Source: Alphaproteobacteria bacterium
GTDB lineage: Bacteria; Pseudomonadota; Alphaproteobacteria; Caulobacterales; Aquidulcibacteraceae
Direction: 5' to 3'
Assembly: GCA_016124655.1 (NCBI GenBank)
Contig: WGNI01000001.1
Location: 496,001 to 560,000 of the forward strand
Length of the DNA: 64,000 nucleotides
Of this stretch, positions 45,313 through 55,276 are shown piece after piece (positions within the stretch are counted from its first letter, which is position 1; each line of letters begins with the position of its first letter). The notes below the pieces were generated by a model that had not been told where the DNA came from, ran no database searches, and saw nothing but the letters and a program-made list of their open reading frames with translations. The translations under genes and the position numbers were made by a program.

Positions 45313-46470
45313 GTGAACCCGATCTACGCTGCGCTCCCCACGACGATCTTCGAGACGATGTCCGGCCTTGCGCGCGAGACCGGGGCGATCAATCTCGGCC
45401 AGGGTTTTCCGGAGGAGGATGGGCCGCTGGCGCTGCGCGAGGTCGCGGCGCGGGCGCTGCTGGAGGGCTCCAACCAGTATCCGCCGATGCGCGGGCTGCC
45501 GGCGCTGCGTGAGGCGGTCGCGGCGCATTACGGACGTTGCCATGGCGTGTCGCTCGACTGGGCGCGCGAAGTGACGATCACCTCCGGCGCGACGGAGGCG
45601 CTGGCGGCGGCGCTGCTGGCGCTGTTGTCTCCGGGCGACGAGGCGATCGTGTTTGCGCCGATGTATGATTGTTATGCGCCGATGGCGCGACGGGCCGGCG
45701 CGAACGTTCGCGTCGTGCGGCTTGCGCCGCCGAATTGGCGCATCGACCGGGACGCGCTCCACCGCGCGCTGACGGAGAAGACCCGCGTCATCGTCGTCAA
45801 TACGCCGCACAATCCCGCGGCGGCGCTGATGAGCGAAGACGACATTGCGCACCTGGCGGCGCTGTGCGCGGCGCGCGACATCACCATCGTCAGCGACGAG
45901 GTGTGGGAGCACGTCACGTTCGACGGGCAGACGCACAAGAGCCTTTTGGCGCATCCCGATCTGCGCGACCGCTGCGTGAAGATCGGCTCGGCGGGGAAGA
46001 TGTTCTCCATGACGGGCTGGAAGGTCGGCTTCGTGTGCGCAGCGCCGCATCTCACCGAGGCGGTGGTCAAGGCGCACCAATTCCTGACCTTCACCACCGC
46101 GCCCAATCTGCAGATCGCCGCGGCGGCGGGGCTTGAGTATCCTGCAGAATATTTCGCGCAGATGCGCACTGCGTTTCAGCGCGGGCGAGACCGGCTGGCG
46201 CAAGGGCTTGCGGATGTCGGCATCCACACGCTGCCCGCGCACGGCACGTACTTCCTCAATATCGATCTGCGCGCGTCCGGCATCGATGTCAGCGACCGCG
46301 ATTTCGCGCTGCGCGCTGTGAAAGACGCGGGCGTCGCCGTCATTCCGCTTTCGGCGTTCTACCAAGACGACGCGGAAACGGGCTATGCGCGCCTGTGCTT
46401 CGCGAAATCCGACGACACGCTTGACCGCGGCGTAGAGCGGCTTGCGAAGGCGCGCGCGCTGTTCGCCTGA
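45313..46470 (+). CDS. PLP-dependent class I/II aminotransferase
   Basis: About 385 residues with the Schiff-base Lys in GSAGKMFSMTGWKVGF, NTPHNPAA, SDEVWEHVTFDG and the N-terminal INLGQGFPEEDGP. The last pattern is shared with the kynurenine/methionine aminotransferase group. The GTG at 45313 is chosen because family members begin about ten residues before IFETMSGLA. It is divergent from the nitronate monooxygenase operon by 62 bases. Confidence 0.9.
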   Translation: MNPIYAALPTTIFETMSGLARETGAINLGQGFPEEDGPLALREVAARALLEGSNQYPPMRGLPALREAVAAHYGRCHGVSLDWAREVTITSGATEALAAALLALLSPGDEAIVFAPMYDCYAPMARRAGANVRVVRLAPPNWRIDRDALHRALTEKTRVIVVNTPHNPAAALMSEDDIAHLAALCAARDITIVSDEVWEHVTFDGQTHKSLLAHPDLRDRCVKIGSAGKMFSMTGWKVGFVCAAPHLTEAVVKAHQFLTFTTAPNLQIAAAAGLEYPAEYFAQMRTAFQRGRDRLAQGLADVGIHTLPAHGTYFLNIDLRASGIDVSDRDFALRAVKDAGVAVIPLSAFYQDDAETGYARLCFAKSDDTLDRGVERLAKARALFA

Positions 46471-46474
46471 CGCT

Positions 46475-49315
46475 TTACCTCAACGATTCCGAATCCAGGT
46501 TGAGCGCATCGACGGCGATGCGCTCCACATTGGGCCGGCGCGTGCGGATGTCGTTGAAGAACACGTCCGCGTCGCCGGCGACGACGAGATCGGCATTGGC
46601 CGGATTGAAAAGCTGCGCGCCCGCCGCACGGACCTGTGCGGGCGAGACGGCCTCCACGTCCTGCGCGTAGCTTTGCAAACGCGCCAGCGGGACGCCGTAG
46701 AGCGAGAATTCGGAAATCTGCTGCGCCAGGCCCGCGCTGGTCTCCACGTCGCGGCCGAAATCGCCGATCAAAGTGGCCTTGCGCGCGCGCAATTCATCAT
46801 CGGGAACGTCTTCACCGCCGAGACGCGCGAATTCGTGCGTCATCAGATCGACGACTTGCGCCGCCGCGTCGTTGCGGGTTTGCGCAAAGCCCAGGATCGG
46901 GCCTGGCGCCATGCGTCCGGAGAGGCTCGCGCGCGCGCCATAGGAGAGCCCGCGCTTGATGCGAATTTCCTGATTGAGACGGGCGGAATAGCCGCCGCCC
47001 AGCACCGTGCTCGCCACCAATGCAGGATAGTAGCCCGCATCGGTGCGCGCGACTCCGCGCAGACCCATGGCGACCGCGGCCTGGCCGGAGTCCGGCAGAT
47101 CGACAATGATCGCGCGCGGCGCCGGCGCGTTCACGCGGGCGTCGGGCTCGGGCGGCAACGCGTTCGCGGGCCTGCGCCAATCGGCGAAATAGCGCTCCGC
47201 CAACGCGAAAGCGTCGTCGGCGGATACATCGCCGGTGATCACCAGGACGGCGTCGTCGGGGCGCCAATGCGCGCCGTGGTACGCCGCAAGCGTTTCGCGC
47301 GTGATCGCTTCGATGCTGCGCGGCGAGGCGGCGGCGCCATAAGGTCCGACGCCGAACACCGCGCGCGCCATAGCCATCTGCGCGAGCGGGCCAGGCTGGC
47401 GCAGATTGACCTGCAAGCCGTCCAAGGTCTGCTGGCGCTGGCGTTCGACTTCTTCAGCCGCGAAGGTCGGCGCGCGCGCCACGTCGGCGAAGATCGCGAA
47501 CGCCTCGTCGGCGCGATCGGCGCGCGTGCGCACTTGAAGCGACGATGAATCCGCGCCCGCGCTCGCGGAGAGCGAGGCGCCCAAAGCTTCGATCTGCTGG
47601 GCGATTTCGGTTGCGGTGCGCGTGCCCGTGCCCTTGGTCAGAACATCGGCGGTCAAGGCTGCGGCGCCGGCCAAGCCGCGCGGATCGGCGGCGGATCCCG
47701 ACGCGATGCGCAAATCCGCGCTGATCAACGGCACGCCGCGCACGGTTGCGGCGATCACGCGCAGGCCGTTCTGCAGCACGCGCTCCTGGGCTGCGGGAAT
47801 GCGCGCGGCGACGGGCGCTGCGGGATCGGGAACCGCGATGCGTTCGGCGTCCGGCGCGGGGCGCACGATCGGAATTTCCGAGGCCGGGATCGTGAGACGT
47901 TGCGCCTGGATGGTGGACGAGGTCTCGATGCGGTCGTTCACCGGATAGGCCTCTTCGGTTTCGCCGAGATAGCGGATGGTGACGCTCTGGGCTTCATTGA
48001 ACCAGGCGCGCGCGACGCGCTGGATGGCGTCGGCGTCGACGGCCTGAATGTCGGCGAGCAAGCGATCCGCGTAACCAGGGTCGCCATAGCGGATCGCCGC
48101 GTTGGCGAGCGCATAGGCGCGGCCATAGGCGGTCTCGCGCTCCTCAAGCGCTTCGGAGATGATCTGGTTCTTCGCTTCGTCGAGTTCGGCGTCGGTGACT
48201 TCGTCCTGCCGCACGCGTGCGATTTCGGCCTGCAGCGCGGCGAGGCCTTCCTCGGCGGTCTTGCCTTCGCTCAGAATGGCGCCGAAGGCGTAGAGGCCGC
48301 GATCCTGCGTCGGCTCGGTGAAGGTGAACACCTCCGCGGCGACCTGCTGATCATAGACGAGCGATTGATAGAGCCTGGAGCTTTCGCCTTTCGACAAGAT
48401 CGCATCGAGCACGATCAGAGCGGCGGTGTCGGACGAACGGGCGGGCGGGGCGGGAAAGGTCATGACAACAGCCGGCAGCGGCACATTAGGCGCACGCACG
48501 GTGAAGTCCCGCGCGCTGCGGCGCACCGGCTCTTGCGCCGTCACGCGCGGGATCTGACGCGCGGGCCGCGCGATCGGCGCGAAATACTGATCGACCCAGG
48601 CGTTCAATTGCGCGGGATCGAAATTGCCGGAGACGACGAGCACGGCGTTGTCGGGACGATAATAGGCGGCGTGAAAGGCGCGGACGTCTTCGATGGTCGC
48701 GGCGTCGAGATCTTCAATGGAGCCGATGCCAGGGCGGCCATAAGGATGCACGTCATAGCCGGTCTGCGGCAGATAGAGATAAAACAGCCGCCCATAGGGT
48801 TGGGCCAGCACGCGCTGCCGCAATTCCTCTTTCACGACATCGCGTTCGGAATTGAAGGTCTCTGCATCGACGACCAGCGCGCCCATGCGGTCGGCTTCCG
48901 CGAACAGAATGCGCTGCAGATGATTGGCGGGCACCACTTCGTAGTAATTGGTGAAATCATCCCAGGTGGAGGCGTTGTTGAAGCCGCCGACATCTTCGGT
49001 CAGGCGATCGAATTGCTCGGCGCGCAGATTGCGCGTCGCCTTGAACATGATGTGTTCGAACAGGTGGGCGAAACCGGAGCGGCCTTCGGGATCATCCTTC
49101 GAGCCGACATTGTACCACACCTGGACCGAGACATTGGCCGTGTTCGGGTCGGGCATCGCATACACTTGCAGGCCGTTGTCGAGGACGCGCGAGGTATAGG
49201 CGAGGGCTGGAATGCGCAGGCCGGTTTGCGCTTCGTCGGTTCGTTCGCTTGAGGAGGACGCGCACGACGACAGCAGCATCGCCGCGGCGACGGCGAACAA
49301 AACACGAATACGCAA
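46475..49315 (-). CDS. Double-domain M16 metallopeptidase, lipoprotein
   Basis: The 946-residue protein begins with a lipoprotein signal (LLSSC, Cys18). The first M16 domain carries the inverted zinc motif HLFEH (His84, Glu87, His88) and downstream Glu residues in RDVVKEELRQRV. The second half (from about 515) has the M16 fold but no HxxEH, as is usual for the inactive partner domain. Pitrilysin-like enzymes degrade small peptides; the periplasmic lipoprotein form is common in alphaproteobacteria. Its stop lies 4 bases from the convergent aminotransferase. Confidence 0.93.
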   Translation of the reverse strand: MRIRVLFAVAAAMLLSSCASSSSERTDEAQTGLRIPALAYTSRVLDNGLQVYAMPDPNTANVSVQVWYNVGSKDDPEGRSGFAHLFEHIMFKATRNLRAEQFDRLTEDVGGFNNASTWDDFTNYYEVVPANHLQRILFAEADRMGALVVDAETFNSERDVVKEELRQRVLAQPYGRLFYLYLPQTGYDVHPYGRPGIGSIEDLDAATIEDVRAFHAAYYRPDNAVLVVSGNFDPAQLNAWVDQYFAPIARPARQIPRVTAQEPVRRSARDFTVRAPNVPLPAVVMTFPAPPARSSDTAALIVLDAILSKGESSRLYQSLVYDQQVAAEVFTFTEPTQDRGLYAFGAILSEGKTAEEGLAALQAEIARVRQDEVTDAELDEAKNQIISEALEERETAYGRAYALANAAIRYGDPGYADRLLADIQAVDADAIQRVARAWFNEAQSVTIRYLGETEEAYPVNDRIETSSTIQAQRLTIPASEIPIVRPAPDAERIAVPDPAAPVAARIPAAQERVLQNGLRVIAATVRGVPLISADLRIASGSAADPRGLAGAAALTADVLTKGTGTRTATEIAQQIEALGASLSASAGADSSSLQVRTRADRADEAFAIFADVARAPTFAAEEVERQRQQTLDGLQVNLRQPGPLAQMAMARAVFGVGPYGAAASPRSIEAITRETLAAYHGAHWRPDDAVLVITGDVSADDAFALAERYFADWRRPANALPPEPDARVNAPAPRAIIVDLPDSGQAAVAMGLRGVARTDAGYYPALVASTVLGGGYSARLNQEIRIKRGLSYGARASLSGRMAPGPILGFAQTRNDAAAQVVDLMTHEFARLGGEDVPDDELRARKATLIGDFGRDVETSAGLAQQISEFSLYGVPLARLQSYAQDVEAVSPAQVRAAGAQLFNPANADLVVAGDADVFFNDIRTRRPNVERIAVDALNLDSESLR

Positions 49316-49391
49316 GGCGGGGCGCTCCCTCAGATTGGCTGCTTCAGTCTGGCGCGAAAGCCGGCGGCTGCAAAGCGCGGCGCGACGGACG

Positions 49392-50087
49392 TCACCGCTC
49401 GATGCGCGATACGCCGTCCGGGCCGGCGATCAGCGCGCATGCGGTCATGTCCAGGAACAGCCCATGCTCGACGACACCGGGGATCGCGCGCAGGGCGGCC
49501 GCGAGCGCGGGCGCGTCGGGGATGGTTTGGCAATGGGCGTCGAGGATGGCGTTGCCGCCATCGGTGACATAGGGCGCTTGGGCGCCGCCGCGCACGGTGA
49601 CCTCCGCGCCGGCGCAACCGGCGCGCCGCATGGCGTCGGCGATGCGGGGCGCGGCGAAGGGAATGGCGAACGCGGTCACTTCAACGGGCAGCGGAAACTG
49701 GCCAAGCGCGGCAACGCGCTTGGTGTCATCGGCGATGACGATGAAGCGCGCGCAGGCGCTGGCGACGATCTTCTCCCGCAGCAGCGCGCCGCCCGCGCCT
49801 TTGATCAGGTTGAGGTTCGGATCGACTTCGTCGGCGCCGTCGACGCCAAGATCAAGCGCGGGCGCTTCAGCCAAGGTCACGAGCGGGATGCCTTCTGCGC
49901 GCGCGAGCTTCTCCGTGGCGACCGAGGTCGGCACGGCGCGCACGCTGAGGCCGTCGCGCACGCGCGCGCCGAGCGCCTTGACGAAGTGCGCGGCGGTGGA
50001 GCCGGTGCCGAGGCCCAGGCTCATGCCGTCCTGCACAAAGGCGAGCGCTGCTTCCGCGGCGGCGCGCTTGAAGGCGTCGGCGCTCAC
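49392..50087 (-). CDS. rpiA: Ribose-5-phosphate isomerase A
   Basis: The 231-residue enzyme has SLGLGTGSTA, GVDGADEVDP and KGAGGALLREK, the phosphate and catalytic (Asp/Lys) motifs of RpiA. It interconverts ribose 5-phosphate and ribulose 5-phosphate. The GTG at 50087 overlaps the glmU TGA (GTGA), so the genes are coupled. Confidence 0.95.
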   Translation of the reverse strand: MSADAFKRAAAEAALAFVQDGMSLGLGTGSTAAHFVKALGARVRDGLSVRAVPTSVATEKLARAEGIPLVTLAEAPALDLGVDGADEVDPNLNLIKGAGGALLREKIVASACARFIVIADDTKRVAALGQFPLPVEVTAFAIPFAAPRIADAMRRAGCAGAEVTVRGGAQAPYVTDGGNAILDAHCQTIPDAPALAAALRAIPGVVEHGLFLDMTACALIAGPDGVSRIER

Positions 50088-51439
50088 GATTTCTTCTCCC
50101 GCTCGGCAAGCTTTCGCGCGCGGAACGCCTTGGCCCAACCATCGATGTCGCGCTGGCGGCCGCGCGCGACCGACAGCGCATCGGGCGCGACATCCTTGGT
50201 GATGACGCTGCCGGAGCCGGTGTAGGCGCCGGCGCCGACACGAACGGGCGCCACAAGCGCGGTGTCGGAGCCGATGAAGGCGCCCTCCCCGATCACGGTG
50301 CGATGTTTATCGAAGCCGTCATAATTGCAGGTGATGGTCCCTGCGCCGAGATTGGCGCGCGCGCCGATATCCGCGTCGCCGACATAGGTCAGGTGCGATG
50401 CCTGCGCGCCCTCCCCGAAGGTTGCGTTCTTGATCTCGACGAAATTGCCGATCTTGACTTTGCGCTCGAGCTTTGCGCCGGGGCGCAACCGCGCGAATGG
50501 ACCGATGGCGCACGCCTCGCCGATGGCGCAGCCCTCCAGGTGGGAAAACGCCTTGATGTGGGCGCCTGAGCCTATCGAAACGCCTGGGCCGAAAAACACG
50601 TTCGGTTCAATCACCGCGTCGGCGCCGATGTTTGTGTCGAACGAGAAATACACGGTTTCCGGCGCCAGCATGGTGACGCCGGCATCGAGCGCCGCGGCGC
50701 GGGCGCGCGCTTGAAAGGCGGCTTCGGCTTCCGCCAATTCGCTGCGCGCGTTGACGCCGAGCATTTCGCTTTCGGCGCCGACCACGACATGGGTCTTGAT
50801 GCCGGCGGACCGGCCCAGCGCGACGATGTCGGTAAGATAATATTCGCCCTTTGCGTTGTCGTTGCGCACCATCGACAAGAGATTGAACAGGGTGGCGCGC
50901 TCGGCGACGAAGACGCCGGAATTGCACAAGCCGATGGCGCGCTCGGCTGCGTCGGCGTCGCGATGTTCGACGATGCGCAAGAGGCTGTCGTCATCGCCCA
51001 TGACGAGACGGCCATAGCCAGTCGGATCGGCCGCTTCGAAACCCAGCACGACCAGACCGCCCTGCGCTGCGCGCATGGCGAACATCGCCTCCACGGTTTG
51101 CGGGCGGATGAGGGGCGTGTCGCCGTAGAGGATCACGACGTCTCCGTCGAAGCCGTCGAGCGCGGCTTTCGCGGCGAGCACGGCGTGGCCGGTGCCTTTG
51201 GCCTCGTGCTGCAACGCGACGGCGCCTGCGCCGAGGCGCTGCTCCCCATGTGCGCCGACCTCCGGCGCCGCAGGGCTGGAGACGACGATCGTGCGCGCGC
51301 AGTCGAGCGCGGCCGCGGCGGCGATCGCCCAATCCAAGAGCGCCCGGCCGCCGACCTTGTGCAGCACTTTCGGCAGGCGCGATTGCATGCGCGTGCCCTG
51401 GCCAGCGGCGAGGATGATGGCGGCGCGGGGCGAGGGCAT
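50084..51439 (-). CDS. glmU: Bifunctional GlmU (GlcN-1-P acetyltransferase/uridyltransferase)
   Basis: The 451-residue protein has the uridyltransferase motif LAAGQGTRMQSRLPKVLH at the N-terminus and a left-handed beta-helix acetyltransferase domain of hexapeptide repeats from about 250, with the substrate region TFGEGAQASHLTYVGD. It makes UDP-GlcNAc for peptidoglycan and lipid A. The start follows a 210-base divergent gap to the flippase. Confidence 0.96.
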   Translation of the reverse strand: MPSPRAAIILAAGQGTRMQSRLPKVLHKVGGRALLDWAIAAAAALDCARTIVVSSPAAPEVGAHGEQRLGAGAVALQHEAKGTGHAVLAAKAALDGFDGDVVILYGDTPLIRPQTVEAMFAMRAAQGGLVVLGFEAADPTGYGRLVMGDDDSLLRIVEHRDADAAERAIGLCNSGVFVAERATLFNLLSMVRNDNAKGEYYLTDIVALGRSAGIKTHVVVGAESEMLGVNARSELAEAEAAFQARARAAALDAGVTMLAPETVYFSFDTNIGADAVIEPNVFFGPGVSIGSGAHIKAFSHLEGCAIGEACAIGPFARLRPGAKLERKVKIGNFVEIKNATFGEGAQASHLTYVGDADIGARANLGAGTITCNYDGFDKHRTVIGEGAFIGSDTALVAPVRVGAGAYTGSGSVITKDVAPDALSVARGRQRDIDGWAKAFRARKLAEREKKS

Positions 51440-51649
51440 GGGGCGACTCCGGTAGGCTCAACGGTCAGCTTTAGGCTATCCCCGGCGGCCTGACACGCTG
51501 CGGCGATTCTTCGCAGAACCCAGCCTGTCCTGGCCCGGCCTTTGCGTCCCTCGCCCCGGCCCTGCTGCGGCGCGCAGCGCCGGGCGTGGACTTTTGCGCC
51601 GGGCGCGAACACGGTGCGCGCCATTTTGGGCCAGGGAGACGCAAGCCGC

Positions 51650-53128
51650 ATGGCGACCGCAGCGACGCCTGCCGCGACAGGAAGCGGGATGGGGCCGGCC
51701 CTGCTCGCGGTGTCGCGGATCTGGGTGCAGCTGGTCAACGCGATCGTTTTGTTCGCGGTGACGATCGCGCTCGATCCCGAACGCTTCGGCGCCTTCATGA
51801 TCGCGGCGTCGGCGCATGCCGCGTTAGCCGTGATCGTCGGCCAGGGCGTCTATGAATACGTCATCAAGGAGCGCGGCAATCCCGCCGCGGGCGCGACAGG
51901 CTTTGTGTTCAACGCGGTCACCGCGACGAGCGCTGCGCTTCTGGCGATCGCGCTGTCGTTCCTGCTGACCGATATCCTGCACAACGCCACGATCGGCGCG
52001 GTGCTGCGCCTGCTGGCGCCGATCTTCTTTCTCACCGCGATCGCGATCTTCATGGAGAGCGTGCTGGTGCGCGAAGGCCGGCTCACGCGGGTTGCGTCCT
52101 CCATGATCGCGGCCGACACGGCGGGCTTGATCGCCGCGCTGTTGGGCTTGTGGATGGGCGCGGGCGTGTTTGCGCTGGTGCTGCAGCGCGCCACGCGCGA
52201 AACCATCCTCGCGGCGGCGTACGCCCTCAGCCGCAAATGGTCTTTCCAATGGGGATTCGACGGGGCGGAGGCGTCGCGCCTGTTTCGCTTTTCGCGGGCG
52301 ATCGTGTCGACGCGCATCGTCGGCGCGGGCGCGAACACCGCCATCGACATCACCATCGGCGCGCTTTTGAGCGTGGCGGACGCCGGCATCTTCCGGCTCG
52401 CCAACCGCATCATCGTCATAGGCTGGGACATTCTTTACCAGCCGCTGCGCACATCGCTGTGGGCGCACCTGCCGCCAGAGAAAGACAATCCGCCCGCCTT
52501 CGCGCGTATTTTATTGTCGCACGCGGAAACGTTCGGGCTCGGCGTGTTCGCGCTGATCGCGGGCGTGGCGCTGATCGCGCATGACGCCTTGCCGCTCGCG
52601 CTCGGACCGGAATGGAGCGGAACCGCGCCAATCATCGCGATCCTCGCGGTCGCAAGGCTGATGGTGACGTTCGGCGCGCCGATGGAGGCCGTGTTCGGCG
52701 TGCAGAACCGCACCGGCGCGCTGGTCGCGGTGACGACGCTGACGGCCGCGCTCAATCTGGCGGCCATCGCGCTTGCGGCGCAGTTTGGGCTTTACTGGAC
52801 CGCGGTCGCGTCAGGCGTGGCCATCGTTGCGGCGCAGACCCCCTTCATCGTGATGATGGCGCGCGGCGCCGGGGCGCCGGCGCGCGAGATGGTCGCCATG
52901 ACGGCGCGGCTGGGGATGAATGCCGCGGCGATGGCGGCCGTTGTGCTGCCGATCCTGATCTGGGCGCCGGGATTGGGCCTGCCGGCCTGGGCTGCGATCG
53001 GGGCTGCGACGGTTGCGGGCGCGTGCGTCTTTATCGCCGCGGCGGCGCTGTTCACGCCGCGCGGATTTTCGATCTATGCCAGCGCGGTCGCGGCGGCGTT
53101 GCGCCGTCTTGGGATCGCGCGCGGATGA
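51650..53128 (+). CDS. Polysaccharide/O-antigen flippase family membrane protein
   Basis: About 492 residues with 12-14 hydrophobic segments (for example LLAVSRIWVQLVNAIVLFAV at the N-terminus) in the MATE/MVF-like layout of Wzx-type lipid-linked oligosaccharide flippases. The start at 51650 is not certain: GGGAG lies about 13 bases upstream, and the frame continues to 51542. The stop overlaps the next glycosyltransferase by four bases, supporting a polysaccharide role. Confidence 0.85.
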   Translation: MATAATPAATGSGMGPALLAVSRIWVQLVNAIVLFAVTIALDPERFGAFMIAASAHAALAVIVGQGVYEYVIKERGNPAAGATGFVFNAVTATSAALLAIALSFLLTDILHNATIGAVLRLLAPIFFLTAIAIFMESVLVREGRLTRVASSMIAADTAGLIAALLGLWMGAGVFALVLQRATRETILAAAYALSRKWSFQWGFDGAEASRLFRFSRAIVSTRIVGAGANTAIDITIGALLSVADAGIFRLANRIIVIGWDILYQPLRTSLWAHLPPEKDNPPAFARILLSHAETFGLGVFALIAGVALIAHDALPLALGPEWSGTAPIIAILAVARLMVTFGAPMEAVFGVQNRTGALVAVTTLTAALNLAAIALAAQFGLYWTAVASGVAIVAAQTPFIVMMARGAGAPAREMVAMTARLGMNAAAMAAVVLPILIWAPGLGLPAWAAIGAATVAGACVFIAAAALFTPRGFSIYASAVAAALRRLGIARG

Positions 53129-54216
53129 GCGGCCGCTTCATCATCAATGGGCGGTTTCTCGCCAAGCCGTTCACCGGCGTCACGCGGGTGGGCCGCGAAT
53201 TGCTCGCGGCGGTTTCGCACGCCGCGCTTGGGAGGCCTGATTTGCGCGACCGCCTCGCGCTCGCGGCCCCGGAAGGCGCGCGCTACGATCCCGCCACGCA
53301 GGCCGAGATCGCCGCGGCGATGCCGATCCTGGCTGGTCCCGGCTCGATCCCGGCGGAACAGCTGCGCATGCCGTTTGCGCACCCCGCCGACACGATCGTC
53401 AGCTTCTGCAATGTCACGCCGCTGTTGGCGCGGCGCTCGATCATCTGGATTCACGACGCGCACATTTTCGAAGCGCCCGAGAGCTATGGCGCGGCCTATC
53501 GCGCCTGGCACACGGCCATGTTGCGCGGGTGTTCCCTCCGGCGGTTCCAGATCGTCACGGTGTCCCATTATTCGCGCGACGCGCTGATCCGCGCCGGCGC
53601 GCCAGGGGCGCGCATCGCGGTCATTCACAATGGCGGCGATCACATCCTGCGCGCGGCGCCGGATTATGGCGTGCTGCGCACCCATGGCCTGAACCAGGGC
53701 CCGTTCGTCGTCATCATGGGCAGCCCGGCGAAACACAAGAATGTGCCGTTCAGCGCGCGCGCGCTGCGCGACGGGTTGCCGCCGGCGGTGAAGATCGCGC
53801 TGGTGGGCATGCATCAGGCGGGCGCGTATGCGCAAAGCGATTCCGTGCTGAACGATCCGCGCATCGTGGTTCTGCCGCAAGTGCAGGATCAGCACTTGCG
53901 CGCGCTCTACGAACGCGCAGCGTGCGTGGTCGTGCCGAGCGTACTGGAAGGCTTTGGGCTGCCATCGGTGGAAACGCTGTGGGCCGGCGGCGTGCTGGTC
54001 AGCTCCAACGCGACATCGCTGCCGGAAGTGGCCGGAGACGCTGCGCTCTATTTCGATCCGCGCGACGCCGGCGACATTGCGGCCAAGACATTGCAGGCGA
54101 TGCAATCGGATGTCGCGGCGACGCTTCGGCAGAAGGCGATCGCTCACCGCGCGCATTTCACGTGGACGCGCGCGGCCAATCAATTTCTTGATGGGTACGT
54201 TACGCCGAGCACTTAG
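53125..54216 (+). CDS. GT4-type glycosyltransferase
   Basis: The 363-residue enzyme has the C-terminal GT-B donor-binding signature VVPSVLEGFGLPSVETLWAGG, the E-x7-E motif of GT4 enzymes. The N-terminus starts INGRFLAKPFTGVTRVGREL. It transfers an activated sugar in polysaccharide assembly. The ATG at 53125 overlaps the flippase stop. Its TAG overlaps the stop of the convergent GT2 gene (TTAG). Confidence 0.9.
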   Translation: MSGRFIINGRFLAKPFTGVTRVGRELLAAVSHAALGRPDLRDRLALAAPEGARYDPATQAEIAAAMPILAGPGSIPAEQLRMPFAHPADTIVSFCNVTPLLARRSIIWIHDAHIFEAPESYGAAYRAWHTAMLRGCSLRRFQIVTVSHYSRDALIRAGAPGARIAVIHNGGDHILRAAPDYGVLRTHGLNQGPFVVIMGSPAKHKNVPFSARALRDGLPPAVKIALVGMHQAGAYAQSDSVLNDPRIVVLPQVQDQHLRALYERAACVVVPSVLEGFGLPSVETLWAGGVLVSSNATSLPEVAGDAALYFDPRDAGDIAAKTLQAMQSDVAATLRQKAIAHRAHFTWTRAANQFLDGYVTPST

Positions 54217-55106
54217 AGATCCAGCGCGCGCTCGGGCCGCTGTGCGCCGCGCATGGCGTCGCGGAATGCGATGAAATTGCCTTGCAGACGGCCTTTGCGG
54301 TCCACCCAGGGTTCGGGCGCGACCACGCGCACGACATTGGCTGTCACGTTGCGGGCGATCTGCGCGCACGCTTCGGGCCAGGGCATGACGCCCTTGCGCG
54401 CAAGGTAGGCGATATTGGCGACCTGCGAATATCCCAATCGCACTTGCGATTGCCGGCCGGACTTCACGCCCATGTGCACGCCGTGCAGTGCGCGCGCGCG
54501 GGCGATGCGGCCATGCACGCCGAGACGGCGGGAGAAATCGAGATCCTCCATCCAGCCATAAAGCGGCAGCCGCTCATCGAAGCGCAGGCCCGGCGACGCG
54601 GACATGCGCAGGATCATGTTGCAGCCATAGGTGTGCGGGGCGGGAATGATGTCGAACGCCGCGGCGGGGCCCTTCGCGTCATCTGCGTCGACAATCCGGG
54701 CGGCTTCTTCGAAGCCCAGCCCAGCGGTGTTGATGCCGTCCTTCAGGACGATGCCGGTGAGCGCGACGATGTCGCTCTCCTGCAGAAGGATCTGTTCGGT
54801 GAGCTCCAGAAACCATTTCGACGGCACGTAATCATCGTCGGCGAAAACGACGACATCGTAGGCGCCGCCCAGCGCATTGAGCGCGGTGTTGCGCTGCGCA
54901 CAGAGCCCCTTCGGCCCGGTGACCACCTGCACGCCCGGCATCGCGCGCGCGGCGGGGCCGACATCGCTCTGGTCGGCGGCGGAAATGATGCAATGGTCGT
55001 AGAGGCGCGACTGCGCCGCCCAGCGCGGCGCGGTCAGATCGACGATGGACGGCCGTCCCGTCGTCGCGATCGCCGCGGCGATGCGCAAGCGTCTGCCCTC
55101 TGTCAC
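54213..55106 (-). CDS. GT2-type glycosyltransferase
   Basis: About 297 residues with an N-terminal IAAAIATTGRPS strand, the metal-binding VVVFADDDYVPS (DXD-like) and a catalytic WMEDLDFSRRL, typical of family GT2. The start is uncertain: GTG at 55106 or 55109 follows GAAGGGGG; a TTG at 55130 is also in frame. The gene faces the GT4 gene and probably belongs to the same polysaccharide locus. Confidence 0.88.
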   Translation of the reverse strand: MTEGRRLRIAAAIATTGRPSIVDLTAPRWAAQSRLYDHCIISAADQSDVGPAARAMPGVQVVTGPKGLCAQRNTALNALGGAYDVVVFADDDYVPSKWFLELTEQILLQESDIVALTGIVLKDGINTAGLGFEEAARIVDADDAKGPAAAFDIIPAPHTYGCNMILRMSASPGLRFDERLPLYGWMEDLDFSRRLGVHGRIARARALHGVHMGVKSGRQSQVRLGYSQVANIAYLARKGVMPWPEACAQIARNVTANVVRVVAPEPWVDRKGRLQGNFIAFRDAMRGAQRPERALDL

Positions 55107-55276
55107 CACGCCCCCTTCACGCCGCGCCAAGGCGCGCGCCAGACCGCCTTCTCAACGGCTGAACGCCAATGTTTAGTTCCCATCGCCCACCGAGTCGTTT
55201 CGGTATTGTGGACGGCGCGCGGGGGCGCAGGCAAGGCCGCGGCATTCGCCGCACAGGCGAAAGGAAGGCGGCGAGG

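Noticed and set aside
47900-49252. Plus-strand open frame of 450 codons
   Set aside because: It is antisense to the M16 peptidase with its intact zinc motif.
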